Shown here: positions 1-7,308 of the stretch, in pieces | Numbering within the stretch: the stretch's first letter is position 1 | Layout: each line of letters opens with the position of its first letter | Source of the DNA: Streptosporangiaceae bacterium | Lineage (GTDB): Bacteria; Actinomycetota; Actinomycetes; Streptosporangiales; Streptosporangiaceae | Direction of reading: 5' to 3' | Assembly (NCBI GenBank): GCA_025964695.1 | Contig: JAOPYK010000231.1 | Coordinates: 1 to 64,000 of the forward strand | Length of the DNA: 64,000 nucleotides | The notes under the pieces: generated by a model | Told to the model about the DNA's origin: nothing | The model's database searches: none | Seen by the model: the letters and a program-made list of their open reading frames with translations, nothing else | Translations under genes and position numbers: made by a program

Positions 1-118
1 GTTCCGGTGGTCTCAGCGAAGGGGAAACACCCGGTCCCATCCCGAACCCGGAAGTTAAGCCCTTCAGCGCCGATGGTACTGCACGGGAGACTGTGTGGGA
101 GAGTAGGACACCGCCGGA
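1..118 (+). rRNA. rrf: 5S ribosomal RNA
   Basis: The sequence has the conserved actinobacterial 5S layout: a 5' strand (ttccggtgg) pairing with a 3' strand (ccgccgga), the internal CCGAACCCGGAAG loop region, and the AGTAGG motif before the 3' helix. It starts at the window edge, so one or two 5' bases may be missing. It is followed directly by a strong terminator, so it is the last gene of an rRNA operon whose 16S and 23S genes must lie upstream of the window. Confidence 0.95.
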
Positions 119-130
119 CACACACCAACA

Positions 131-169
131 ACGAACGGCCCCCACCCACCGTGGGGGCCGTTCGTTTTT
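131..169 (+). terminator. rRNA operon terminator
   Basis: A perfect 15-bp inverted repeat (131-145 with 151-165, 5-nt loop) is followed by a T run at 165-169. This is a classic intrinsic terminator 12 nt after the 5S gene. The 3' end of the DUF523 gene lies just beyond it on the other strand. Confidence 0.93.
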
Positions 170-187
170 GTGTTCGGCTTCGTTCTT

Positions 188-718
188 CTATTCACCAGGC
201 TGTTCGAGCGCCCGGAGGTATTCGTCGGCCTGGGGCAGTTGGTCTTCGCTGAAGACCTTGATGCCGTGCCGGGTGAGCAGCGCGGTGGTGACGCCGGCTC
301 CGGGCACGGAGATGCCGGCGAAGGTCCCGTCGTAGATCCGGAGGCTACCGCAGGAAGGGCTGCCCTCCTTGAGGATGGCCATTCGTACCGCGTTGCGCCG
401 TGCGGCCTCCCACGCCAGGGTGGCGCCCCGTACGAAGAACTCTGTGACGTCCACGCCGGCGGCCGTGCGCACCTGTGCGGTTCCGGCCAGCACCGCCGCG
501 CCGTCCAACGGAGCCGTCGTCCCGGCCGCCGGCCGAGCCGGGCCGATCTCCGCGGGTGGCCGGGGGACGGGCAGGCCCCCGGAAATCTCCGGGCAGAACG
601 CCACAAGCCGACCCTCGCGCCGCCACCGGGCGAGTAGTTCGTCGTCATTGTTCTTGGCGCCGCCGTCGTAACGCACCGCATGGCCCAGCAGGCAGGCGCT
701 GACGAGGATGCGTTCCAT
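188..718 (-). CDS. DUF523 family protein (2-thiouracil desulfurase-like)
   Basis: A 176-residue protein of the DUF523 (YbbK) family, whose characterised member TudS is a [4Fe-4S] enzyme that desulfurates 2-thiouracil. The three family cysteines are present: Cys9 in SACLLG, Cys42 in FCPE and Cys123 in SPSCGS. They would bind the cluster with one iron left open for the substrate sulfur. The length fits the short, single-domain form. The start ATG is clear because SACLLG normally sits within the first 12 residues. The gene is convergent with the rRNA operon and stands alone. The activity on thiouracil is inferred from the family. Confidence 0.85.
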   Translation of the reverse strand: MERILVSACLLGHAVRYDGGAKNNDDELLARWRREGRLVAFCPEISGGLPVPRPPAEIGPARPAAGTTAPLDGAAVLAGTAQVRTAAGVDVTEFFVRGATLAWEAARRNAVRMAILKEGSPSCGSLRIYDGTFAGISVPGAGVTTALLTRHGIKVFSEDQLPQADEYLRALEQPGE

Positions 719-908
719 CCCCCCAGGTTAGTCTCAGCAGGTATGTGTGCAGGTGGGCGACGGGTCGGCCTGGACAGCGGCTTGCACCGGGGTCGGCGAC
801 TCGGCGACACGGTGGCCAACCCTTGACCGCCCTGGCCACAACAGGTCTTGCATGCCCCAGGTCACCCGGCGAATAGTGGGAGGAATCTTCTAGCCACCGG
901 GAGCCTCA

Positions 909-2558
909 ATGGTTCTGCTCGGCCGTCCATTGCTGGAGGCGCCGCCCCGGCGACGCGAACGCGGCTCGGTTTTGGTGTCTTGGCTGACGACGACCGACCA
1001 CAAGGTGATCGGCTATCTCTATCTGATCACTTCGTTCGTCTTCTTCCTGCTGGCCGGGGTGATGGCCATGGTGATGCGGGCGGAACTGGCTCGTCCCGGT
1101 CTCCAGTTCGTCAGCCGGGAGCAGTACAACCAGCTGTTCACGATGCACGGCACGGTGATGCTGCTGCTGTTCGCGACCCCACTGTTCGTGGGCTTCACCA
1201 ATGTGATCATGCCCTTGCAGATCGGGTCACCGGATGTGGCCTTTCCACGCCTCAACATGTTCAGCTACTGGCTGTTCCTGTTCGGCGGCCTGATCGTCTT
1301 CATGTCGTTCATCACCCCGGGCGGGGCCGCGAGCTTCGGCTGGACCGCCTATGCGCCGCTGAACAGAGCCACCGCCTCGCCGGGGGTCGGCGGGGACCTT
1401 TGGATCATGGGCCTGGCGCTGTCGGGTTTCGGAACCATTTTGGGTGGTGTCAACTTCACCACGACGATCATCGGCATGCGGGCGCCCGGGATGACGATGT
1501 TCCGGATGCCGATATTCGTGTGGAACGCCCTGCTCACCAGCGTCCTGGTGCTGCTGGCCTTCCCAGTGCTGGCCGCGGCGCTGCTGGTCCTGGAGTCGGA
1601 CCGCAGGTTCGGTACGCGCGTTTTCGACGCCAGCACCGGCGGTGCCATGACCTGGCAACATCTGTTCTGGTTCTTCGGTCATCCCGAGGTGTACATCATC
1701 GCGTTGCCGTTCTTCGGCATCATCACCGAGGTCATCCCCGTGTTCAGCCGTAAGCCGCTGTTCGGTTATGTCGGGATGGTCGGGGCGACCATCGCGATCG
1801 CCGGGCTGTCCATGGCGGTGTGGGCCCACCACATGTTCGCGACCGGGAAGGTGATGCTGCCGTTCTTCGCGTTCATGACGTACCTGATCGCGGTGCCGAC
1901 CGGCGTGAAGTTCTTCAACTGGATCGGCTCGATGTGGCGGGGCAGGCTCAGTTTCGAGTCGCCCATGCTCTTCGCCATCGGGTTCCTGGTGACGTTCCTG
2001 TTCGGTGGCCTCACGGGAGTGATCCTGGCGTCACCGCCGCTGGACTTCCACCTGAACGACTCGTACTTCGTGGTCGCCCACTTCCACTACGTGGTCTTCG
2101 GCACGGTGGTGTTCGCGATGTTCGCTGGCTTCTACTTCTGGTGGCCCAAGATGACCGGGAAGATGCTCGACGACCGGCTCGGCAAGATCCACTTCTGGAC
2201 GCTGTTCATTGGTTTCCACACGACCTTCCTGGTCCAGCATTGGCTGGGGGCCGAGGGCATGCCGCGGCGCTATGCCGACTATTCCAAGCAGTTCGCGGGC
2301 CTCAACATGCTGTCCAGCATCGGGGCGGGGATCCTGGGGGCCTCGACGCTGTTCTTCCTCTACAACGTGTACCGGACGGCGAGGCGGGCGCCCCGGGTCG
2401 CCGTGGACGATCCCTGGGGGTTCGGGAACTCGCTGGAGTGGGCGACCTCCTGCCCGCCGCCACGGCACAACTTCAAGGCCATTCCACGTATCCGGTCCGA
2501 ACGGCCGGCCTTCGATCTGCACTATCCGCGCGGCCCACTGGAGGATTCTTCGACCTGA
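909..2558 (+). CDS. ctaD: Cytochrome c oxidase subunit I
   Basis: A 549-residue haem-copper oxidase subunit I, the catalytic membrane subunit that reduces O2 and pumps protons in the aa3 oxidase. All metal ligands can be read: His80 (FTMHGT, haem a), the HPEVY motif with His258 and the cross-linked Tyr262, His307/His308 for CuB, and His391/His393 in HFHYV for haem a3 and haem a. About 12 membrane helices are evident. A GGGAG ribosome site lies 5 nt before the ATG. No other oxidase subunit (ctaC, ctaE, ctaF or qcr) is near, so this is a detached ctaD, which is common in actinobacteria. Many strains carry more than one copy; whether this is the main one cannot be told here. Confidence 0.96.
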   Translation: MVLLGRPLLEAPPRRRERGSVLVSWLTTTDHKVIGYLYLITSFVFFLLAGVMAMVMRAELARPGLQFVSREQYNQLFTMHGTVMLLLFATPLFVGFTNVIMPLQIGSPDVAFPRLNMFSYWLFLFGGLIVFMSFITPGGAASFGWTAYAPLNRATASPGVGGDLWIMGLALSGFGTILGGVNFTTTIIGMRAPGMTMFRMPIFVWNALLTSVLVLLAFPVLAAALLVLESDRRFGTRVFDASTGGAMTWQHLFWFFGHPEVYIIALPFFGIITEVIPVFSRKPLFGYVGMVGATIAIAGLSMAVWAHHMFATGKVMLPFFAFMTYLIAVPTGVKFFNWIGSMWRGRLSFESPMLFAIGFLVTFLFGGLTGVILASPPLDFHLNDSYFVVAHFHYVVFGTVVFAMFAGFYFWWPKMTGKMLDDRLGKIHFWTLFIGFHTTFLVQHWLGAEGMPRRYADYSKQFAGLNMLSSIGAGILGASTLFFLYNVYRTARRAPRVAVDDPWGFGNSLEWATSCPPPRHNFKAIPRIRSERPAFDLHYPRGPLEDSST

Positions 2559-2573
2559 GCCGCCCGGGGTGGG

Positions 2574-3395
2574 TCAGTCGCTCTGGTTACGGAAGCGGTC
2601 CACGGCGAACTGGGCGACCCGAAGGGCGCCACGGGGGGTGAGACGCATGCTCCGCCACGCGACGCGACCGGAGGCCGGGGCCACGATGAGCGCCCGGTTC
2701 CTGTCGATGCCGCGCATGATGTCGCGGGCCAGTTTCTCCGCCGTGTACAGCTTCGGCGAGGACTGCTTGATGTCGGAGGCGGCGTCGCCGCTCATCTTGG
2801 TCTCCGGCAGGTCCGGATTGACGTTGGTGAGCAGCGGGGTGTCGACGAAGCCCGGGCAGATCACGCTGACCTTGACCCCGCGGCCGGCGGCCTCCGCGCG
2901 GAGCGCGAGCGAGAGACCGACGACGGCGTGCTTGGTGGCGGTGTACGGGATCCCCATCGGCATGGGCACCAGGCCGGCCAGCGAGGCGGTGTTGACGATG
3001 TGGCCGCTGCCCTGTTCCAGCATGATCGGGTAGGCCGCGTGCACGCCGTGCACGACCCCCTTGAGGTTGATGTCGATGGCCCGGTTCCAGTGGTCGAGGG
3101 TGAGCTCGTCGGCCATGCCCCCGATGGCGATGCCCGCGTTGTTGAACACCAGGTCGAGCCGGCCATGGTCGGCCTTGACCGACTGGTAGAGCCCGGCCAC
3201 CGCCTCGGCGTCCCGTACGTCCAGGGTGACGCCGAACGCCTTACCCGGTCCGACCGAGTTGAGCTTCTCGGCCACCCGCTCGGTGCCCTCTGCGTTCACG
3301 TCCGACACGATCACCGTGTCGCCTCGGGTCACCAGGGAGGTGGCGATGGCCCGGCCGATGCCGGACGCGCCACCGGTCACGATCGCAATGCTCAT
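2574..3395 (-). CDS. SDR family oxidoreductase
   Basis: A 273-residue classical short-chain dehydrogenase/reductase. The cofactor motif TGGASGIG is at residues 7-14, NNAG at 85-88, and the catalytic Ser138, Tyr151 and Lys155 (YTATK) are in place. An acidic residue after the second strand (SDVN, Asp32) suggests preference for NAD(H). The C-terminal 60 residues are rich in Arg, typical of the actinobacterial SDRs found near lipid or xenobiotic genes. It lies 107 bp downstream of the aurF-type gene on the same strand and may be the third gene of the tetR-aurF-SDR unit. The substrate is unknown. Its stop is 15 bp from that of ctaD, which converges on it. Confidence 0.88.
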   Translation of the reverse strand: MSIAIVTGGASGIGRAIATSLVTRGDTVIVSDVNAEGTERVAEKLNSVGPGKAFGVTLDVRDAEAVAGLYQSVKADHGRLDLVFNNAGIAIGGMADELTLDHWNRAIDINLKGVVHGVHAAYPIMLEQGSGHIVNTASLAGLVPMPMGIPYTATKHAVVGLSLALRAEAAGRGVKVSVICPGFVDTPLLTNVNPDLPETKMSGDAASDIKQSSPKLYTAEKLARDIMRGIDRNRALIVAPASGRVAWRSMRLTPRGALRVAQFAVDRFRNQSD

Positions 3396-3502
3396 GCTTC
3401 GCGCCTCTTCCTCGCCGTCCGGGCAGCTATTGGACCGGAGATCGAATGAGTGGGGAGTTTACTAGCGAGTAACGGCTTGCCGCACGGTGGGCCGTATTTC
3501 TG

Positions 3503-4543
3503 TTATGTGGCTTTCCTGGGGGTCCGGGGCTTGGGCTGCTCCCAGATTCCGAACGCGCGCCAGACCTGCTTGCTGGCCGGGGTCAGGATCTCCAGCTCGG
3601 CGGCCAGGACGCGGATCTTGGCGACGCAGTTGCGGATCTCCTCCTTGGCCAGGTCGTTGTGGTAGGCGTCGCGGACGACGTCCTTGGGGATGTTGAAGTG
3701 GCGGACCATGGGGCCGGGCGGGGAGAGCATGATCCGGGCCATCACGCCGAGGATGATCGGGGTGGCGATGCCGAGGGTCCTGCGGCGCATCGGGTGCAGT
3801 TTGGGCACCCGGTGCTTGAGGTAGTGCCGGGCGAACGAGATGTGCCGGGCCTCCTCCGCGATGTGGATCTTCATGATCGTCTCTTCCAGCGGGTGCTTGA
3901 TGTGACCATCCTTGATGGTCTTGCGCTGGACGTAGTCGATCGGGTCCTCGCCGCCGAGCACGAAGATGAAGAACAGCTCGGTGCTCAGCCGGGGGATCAT
4001 AGGGGCGAGCTGGGCGACCGCGTTGAGCGCCTTGGGCATCCCGCGGATCGGCAGGCCGGTCCGGTTCACGAACTCCTGGAACATCATCCCGTGATGACAT
4101 TCCTCCGTGGTCTCGTGGTAGACGTACCGGAACTCAGGACGGCCATTGGGCAGCTTGTAGGCGTAGGTCAACAGACCCCGCTTGAGCAGGTTCTCGAACT
4201 GCAAGCCGATCTTCATGGCGGTGGCGACCCGCCAGAGCCCGATCTGGGCCTGGACCTCGGCCGGCTGGGACCGGTACCACTCGGTCGAACCGAGCCTGTC
4301 GGTCGACGGCAGGATCCAGCGGGGGTCGTTCTGGTCGACCGTGAACTCGGGGTCGTCCCAGGGGATGTCCGCGTAGGCCTCCCAGTGCTTGTCGACCGAC
4401 GCCTTGTTGAGGCGGTCGATGACGCCGAGGTATGACTTGCGGTCGGTGATCTTCTCGCGGACCTCGTCGGCGAGCTCCGTCGGGGCGGTCCTGGCGCTGG
4501 TTCGAGATGTGGTTCGGGGTGTGGTTCGGGGGGAGGTCATCAC
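3503..4543 (-). CDS. AurF-type diiron oxygenase
   Basis: A 346-residue protein of the AurF/p-aminobenzoate N-oxygenase family of ferritin-like non-haem diiron enzymes. Family spacing suggests the ligands Glu117, Glu147/His150 (ExxH), Glu199, and His227/Glu231/His234 (HxxxExxH); these match the AurF pattern. AurF oxidises aryl amines to nitro compounds, but many actinobacterial homologues have no known substrate. The N-terminus is a Thr/Ser/Arg-rich tail of about 20 residues, so a later start is possible. The ATG overlaps the tetR stop by 4 bp (ATGA), which implies translational coupling with the regulator. Confidence 0.82.
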   Translation of the reverse strand: MMTSPRTTPRTTSRTSARTAPTELADEVREKITDRKSYLGVIDRLNKASVDKHWEAYADIPWDDPEFTVDQNDPRWILPSTDRLGSTEWYRSQPAEVQAQIGLWRVATAMKIGLQFENLLKRGLLTYAYKLPNGRPEFRYVYHETTEECHHGMMFQEFVNRTGLPIRGMPKALNAVAQLAPMIPRLSTELFFIFVLGGEDPIDYVQRKTIKDGHIKHPLEETIMKIHIAEEARHISFARHYLKHRVPKLHPMRRRTLGIATPIILGVMARIMLSPPGPMVRHFNIPKDVVRDAYHNDLAKEEIRNCVAKIRVLAAELEILTPASKQVWRAFGIWEQPKPRTPRKAT

Positions 4544-5211
4544 AGGGCTCCTTGGTCGGCCTGGGGTGAGCTGACGTTGTGGGAGATGAGCAGGGCGGCG
4601 AAGTTCTTGAGCTGGGTCATCACCGCGGCCTGATGGCCGTGCGCGTCATGGTCCAGCGAGTTCTGCAGTGAGAGCCCGACGAGCAGCGCGAACAGCGCGC
4701 GGATCGTGGTGTCGACGAGCTCTTCGGGGAGGGTCTCGGGGAACAGCTCGTCGAAGACCTCGCGCACGATCCTGACGACCCGCTCGTTGAGGTCGGCGCT
4801 CAGGCCGCGGAGCGTCTCGTCCGTGCGCCCGGCCAGCGCGAGCTCCAGCAGGGCCATCGCCGGTGGCTGCCGGATCGTGTCCCAGAAGAGGTCGAGCGCG
4901 CCGGCGACGTTGCGCTGCTCGTCGGGCAGTGCGTCGTACGCCTCGTGGTACTCGTTCCGCAGTTTGTCCAGCAGATGCTCCAGCGCGGCGGCGACCAGCA
5001 CCATCTTGGTGGGGTAGTGGTGCTGCTGCGCGCCCCGGGACACTCCGGCGCGGCGGGACACCTCGGTGGTGGAGAGCCCGGCCCAGCCCAGGTCCGCGAG
5101 GGCGCCCGCCGTCGCGTCGAGCAGCCGGGTCTGGGTTTCGGACCGGCGTTGCTCCTGCGTACGGCGGCTGCCGTGCCGGTGGTGATGCCGGCGACGTCCA
5201 CTGATTGACAC
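4540..5211 (-). CDS. TetR family transcriptional regulator
   Basis: A 223-residue TetR repressor when the GTG at 5211 is used. The helix-turn-helix is LSTTEVSRRAGVSRGAQQHH and the HYPTK turn that follows is the family signature (usually HYFxxK). The C-terminal half is helical and ligand-binding. An in-frame ATG at 5235 would add 8 residues but lies inside the palindrome at 5229-5264, so I prefer the GTG; the open frame also runs far upstream without coding meaning. It is cotranscribed with the aurF-type gene. The palindrome immediately upstream suggests autoregulation together with control of the divergent aminotransferase. Confidence 0.88.
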   Translation of the reverse strand: MSISGRRRHHHRHGSRRTQEQRRSETQTRLLDATAGALADLGWAGLSTTEVSRRAGVSRGAQQHHYPTKMVLVAAALEHLLDKLRNEYHEAYDALPDEQRNVAGALDLFWDTIRQPPAMALLELALAGRTDETLRGLSADLNERVVRIVREVFDELFPETLPEELVDTTIRALFALLVGLSLQNSLDHDAHGHQAAVMTQLKNFAALLISHNVSSPQADQGAL

Positions 5212-5228
5212 ACCTCGACGGTACGAGC

Positions 5229-5264
5229 GCAACATACAAGCAAGCAAGCCTGCTTGTATGTTGC
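5229..5264. promoter_or_regulatory. TetR operator candidate (14-bp inverted repeat)
   Basis: The arms GCAACATACAAGCA and TGCTTGTATGTTGC are perfect inverted repeats of 14 bp separated by 8 bp. The site lies between tetR and the divergent aminotransferase, 18 bp before the preferred tetR GTG and about 104 bp before the aminotransferase ATG. It is AT-richer than its surroundings. Position and symmetry fit a TetR-type operator; binding is inferred. Confidence 0.75.
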
Positions 5265-5367
5265 TCCGGTCACAATCGGCCCGCGTCACAACTGCTCGCG
5301 TCGCAACTCGCGCCGCAATTGGATGGCGTCCACCGGTCGGCGTGTGGTCGAGCACTAGGGTTGTTCC

Positions 5368-6576
5368 ATGCAGGTCACGCAGTCGGACAAGCTCGCCACG
5401 GTCGTTTACGACATCCGGGGGCCGGTGCTGAAGCGCGCCACGCAGCTGGAGGCGACGGGGAACCGGATCCTCAAACTGCACATCGGAAATCCGGCGCCGT
5501 TCGGGTTCGAGGCGCCTCCGGAGATCCTCCGGGACGTCATCCTCAATCTCCCGCAGGCTCACGGGTACAGCGACTCCAAGGGCATCCTCCCGGCCCGTCG
5601 CGCCGTCGTACAGCACTACGAGGAGCAGGGATTCGCCCGGCTGGACGTCGAGGACGTCTTCCTGGGCAACGGCGTCTCCGAGCTGATCACGATGACCCTG
5701 CAGGCGCTGCTCAACAACGGTGACGAGGTGCTGATCCCGGCCCCGGACTATCCGCTGTGGACCGCGTCGGTCTCGCTGTCCGGCGGCATCCCGGTGCACT
5801 ACCTGTGCGACGAGCAGGCCGGCTGGATGCCCGACGTGGCCGACATCGAGGCCAGGCTCACCCCGCGCACCCGCGCCCTGGTGATCATCAATCCGAACAA
5901 CCCGACGGGTGCGGTCTACTCCCGCGAGCTGCTCGAGGACCTGGTCGAACTGGCGCGCCGCCACAACCTCGTTCTGTTCTCCGACGAGATCTACGACCGG
6001 ATCCTCTATGACGGCGCGGTGCACACCTCGGTGGCGCCGCTCGCTCCCGACGTGCTGTGCCTGACCTTCTCCGGCCTGTCGAAGGCCTACCGGGTCTGCG
6101 GGTTCCGATCCGGATGGATGGTGGTCACCGGGCCGAAGGAACACGCCAAGTCCTACATCGAGGGCTTGGAGACGCTCGCGAACATGCGGCTGTGCCCCAA
6201 CGTGCCCGGGCAGTACGCGATCCAGGCGGCCCTCGGCGGTCACCAGACCATCAACGAACTGATCCTGCCCGGTGGACGGCTGCGTGAGCAGCGCGATCGG
6301 GCGGTCCAGTTGCTCAACGCGATCCCCGGGGTGAGCTGTGTGCAGCCTCAGGGGGCGCTGTACGTCTTTCCCCGGCTCGATCCCGAGGTCTACCGCATCG
6401 ACGACGACGAGCGGTTCGTGCTGGACCTGCTGGAGCAGCAGCGGATCCTGGTCATGCAGGGCACCGGCTTCAACTGGCCGCACACCGACCACTTCCGGGT
6501 CGTCACTCTGCAGCACGCGGACGATCTGGAAGAGGCCATCGGCCGCATCGGGGAGTTCCTGGCCGCGCGCCGCTGA
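5368..6576 (+). CDS. PLP-dependent aminotransferase, alanine aminotransferase-like
   Basis: A 402-residue fold-type I aminotransferase close to bacterial AlaA (alanine-pyruvate/glutamate). Visible residues include NPNNPTG at 175-181 (Asn178 contacts PLP), Asp206 in SDEIYD, the Schiff-base Lys239 in SGLSKAYR, and Arg247. Full length and intact. It is divergent from tetR-aurF and shares the palindrome at 5229-5264. That arrangement could mean the same repressor controls it, but a housekeeping AlaA that happens to sit next to the operator cannot be excluded. No strong ribosome site is visible (TTGTTCC before ATG). Confidence 0.88.
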   Translation: MQVTQSDKLATVVYDIRGPVLKRATQLEATGNRILKLHIGNPAPFGFEAPPEILRDVILNLPQAHGYSDSKGILPARRAVVQHYEEQGFARLDVEDVFLGNGVSELITMTLQALLNNGDEVLIPAPDYPLWTASVSLSGGIPVHYLCDEQAGWMPDVADIEARLTPRTRALVIINPNNPTGAVYSRELLEDLVELARRHNLVLFSDEIYDRILYDGAVHTSVAPLAPDVLCLTFSGLSKAYRVCGFRSGWMVVTGPKEHAKSYIEGLETLANMRLCPNVPGQYAIQAALGGHQTINELILPGGRLREQRDRAVQLLNAIPGVSCVQPQGALYVFPRLDPEVYRIDDDERFVLDLLEQQRILVMQGTGFNWPHTDHFRVVTLQHADDLEEAIGRIGEFLAARR

Positions 6577-6696
6577 CCGACGGACCCACCGGAGGGGAGC
6601 CCGTCACGCCTGGCCGTACCCGACCTGACGGGCGGGCCAGGGCCGCTGGGCGACGTCAGCGGAACGGCTGCCGGCGTCAGCGGCTCGGCTCCAGCG

Positions 6697-7158
6697 TCAG
6701 CGGGTGAGCGGGGCGGACAGATCGCCTGGTTTGTTCGCCCGGTCGACCGCTGCCACCGTCCAGGTGTGCGGCACGCCCTTCTGCAGCCGGGTGTCGTCGA
6801 ACGACGTGCCCGTGGTCTGGCCGACACTCTTGCCGTCGCGGTAAACGATGTACCCCGCGGCCCTCCGCACCGGCCGCCACCGCAGCGAGATCGAGACCAG
6901 CCCCCGGCGCCCGGCGAGGTGGTCCGGCGCGGCCAGTCCCGTGCCGCTCGGAGAGCTGGTGGAGTAGGGCCCCTTCTTGACTCGTACCGCGAGGGGATTC
7001 GGCGTCCGAGGCGGTGAGTAGAGCGGCGGCGCGCTGACCTGCACCACCCGCGCCGGCGGGTGCCCCTCCCGCCCGGTCAGCAACCAGGCCGTCAGCACCC
7101 CGCCCGCCAGAAGTCCGGCGGCAGCGACCGCTGCCGATATCCGCTGTACTCGGGACAT
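6697..7158 (-). CDS. Exported protein with a fibronectin type III-like domain
   Basis: A 153-residue protein. Residues 8-30 form a hydrophobic segment (uncleaved anchor or signal peptide) after a short basic start. The C-terminal 90 residues read as a fibronectin type III-like beta sandwich (SLRWRPVRRAAGYIVYRDGK, then HTWTVAAVDRANKPGDLS). Actinobacterial FnIII modules often occur on extracellular enzymes; here there is no catalytic part, so an adhesive or structural role outside the membrane is likely. It is divergent from the large propeller/lectin gene, 150 bp away. Confidence 0.65.
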   Translation of the reverse strand: MSRVQRISAAVAAAGLLAGGVLTAWLLTGREGHPPARVVQVSAPPLYSPPRTPNPLAVRVKKGPYSTSSPSGTGLAAPDHLAGRRGLVSISLRWRPVRRAAGYIVYRDGKSVGQTTGTSFDDTRLQKGVPHTWTVAAVDRANKPGDLSAPLTR

Positions 7159-7194
7159 AAAACCGCCTCCACTGACATCGCCACCTCATCCCAA

Positions 7195-7207
7195 CTTTGC
7201 AACAAAG
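7195..7207. promoter_or_regulatory. Small inverted repeat in divergent promoter region
   Basis: CTTTG-CAA-CAAAG is a perfect 5+5 inverted repeat in the AT-rich gap between the FnIII gene and the propeller/lectin gene. It could be an operator half-site pair, but it is short and could be chance. Confidence 0.3.
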
Positions 7208-7308
7208 CGGACGAACAGCGAATTGTAGCCAAAAGATAGGTATAGGTTGCGTCGGTAGTTTAGTGATCAACGGGGCCATGCCGGGCCATGAAGTGTCAGG
7301 GGAGATAC

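Noticed and set aside
64-819. 251-codon frame overlapping the DUF523 gene and 5S rRNA
   Set aside because: It runs through the rRNA and terminator and has no conserved sequence.
5236-6516. Extended minus-strand frame upstream of tetR
   Set aside because: It is antisense to the aminotransferase and has no domain. TetR starts at 5211 or 5235.
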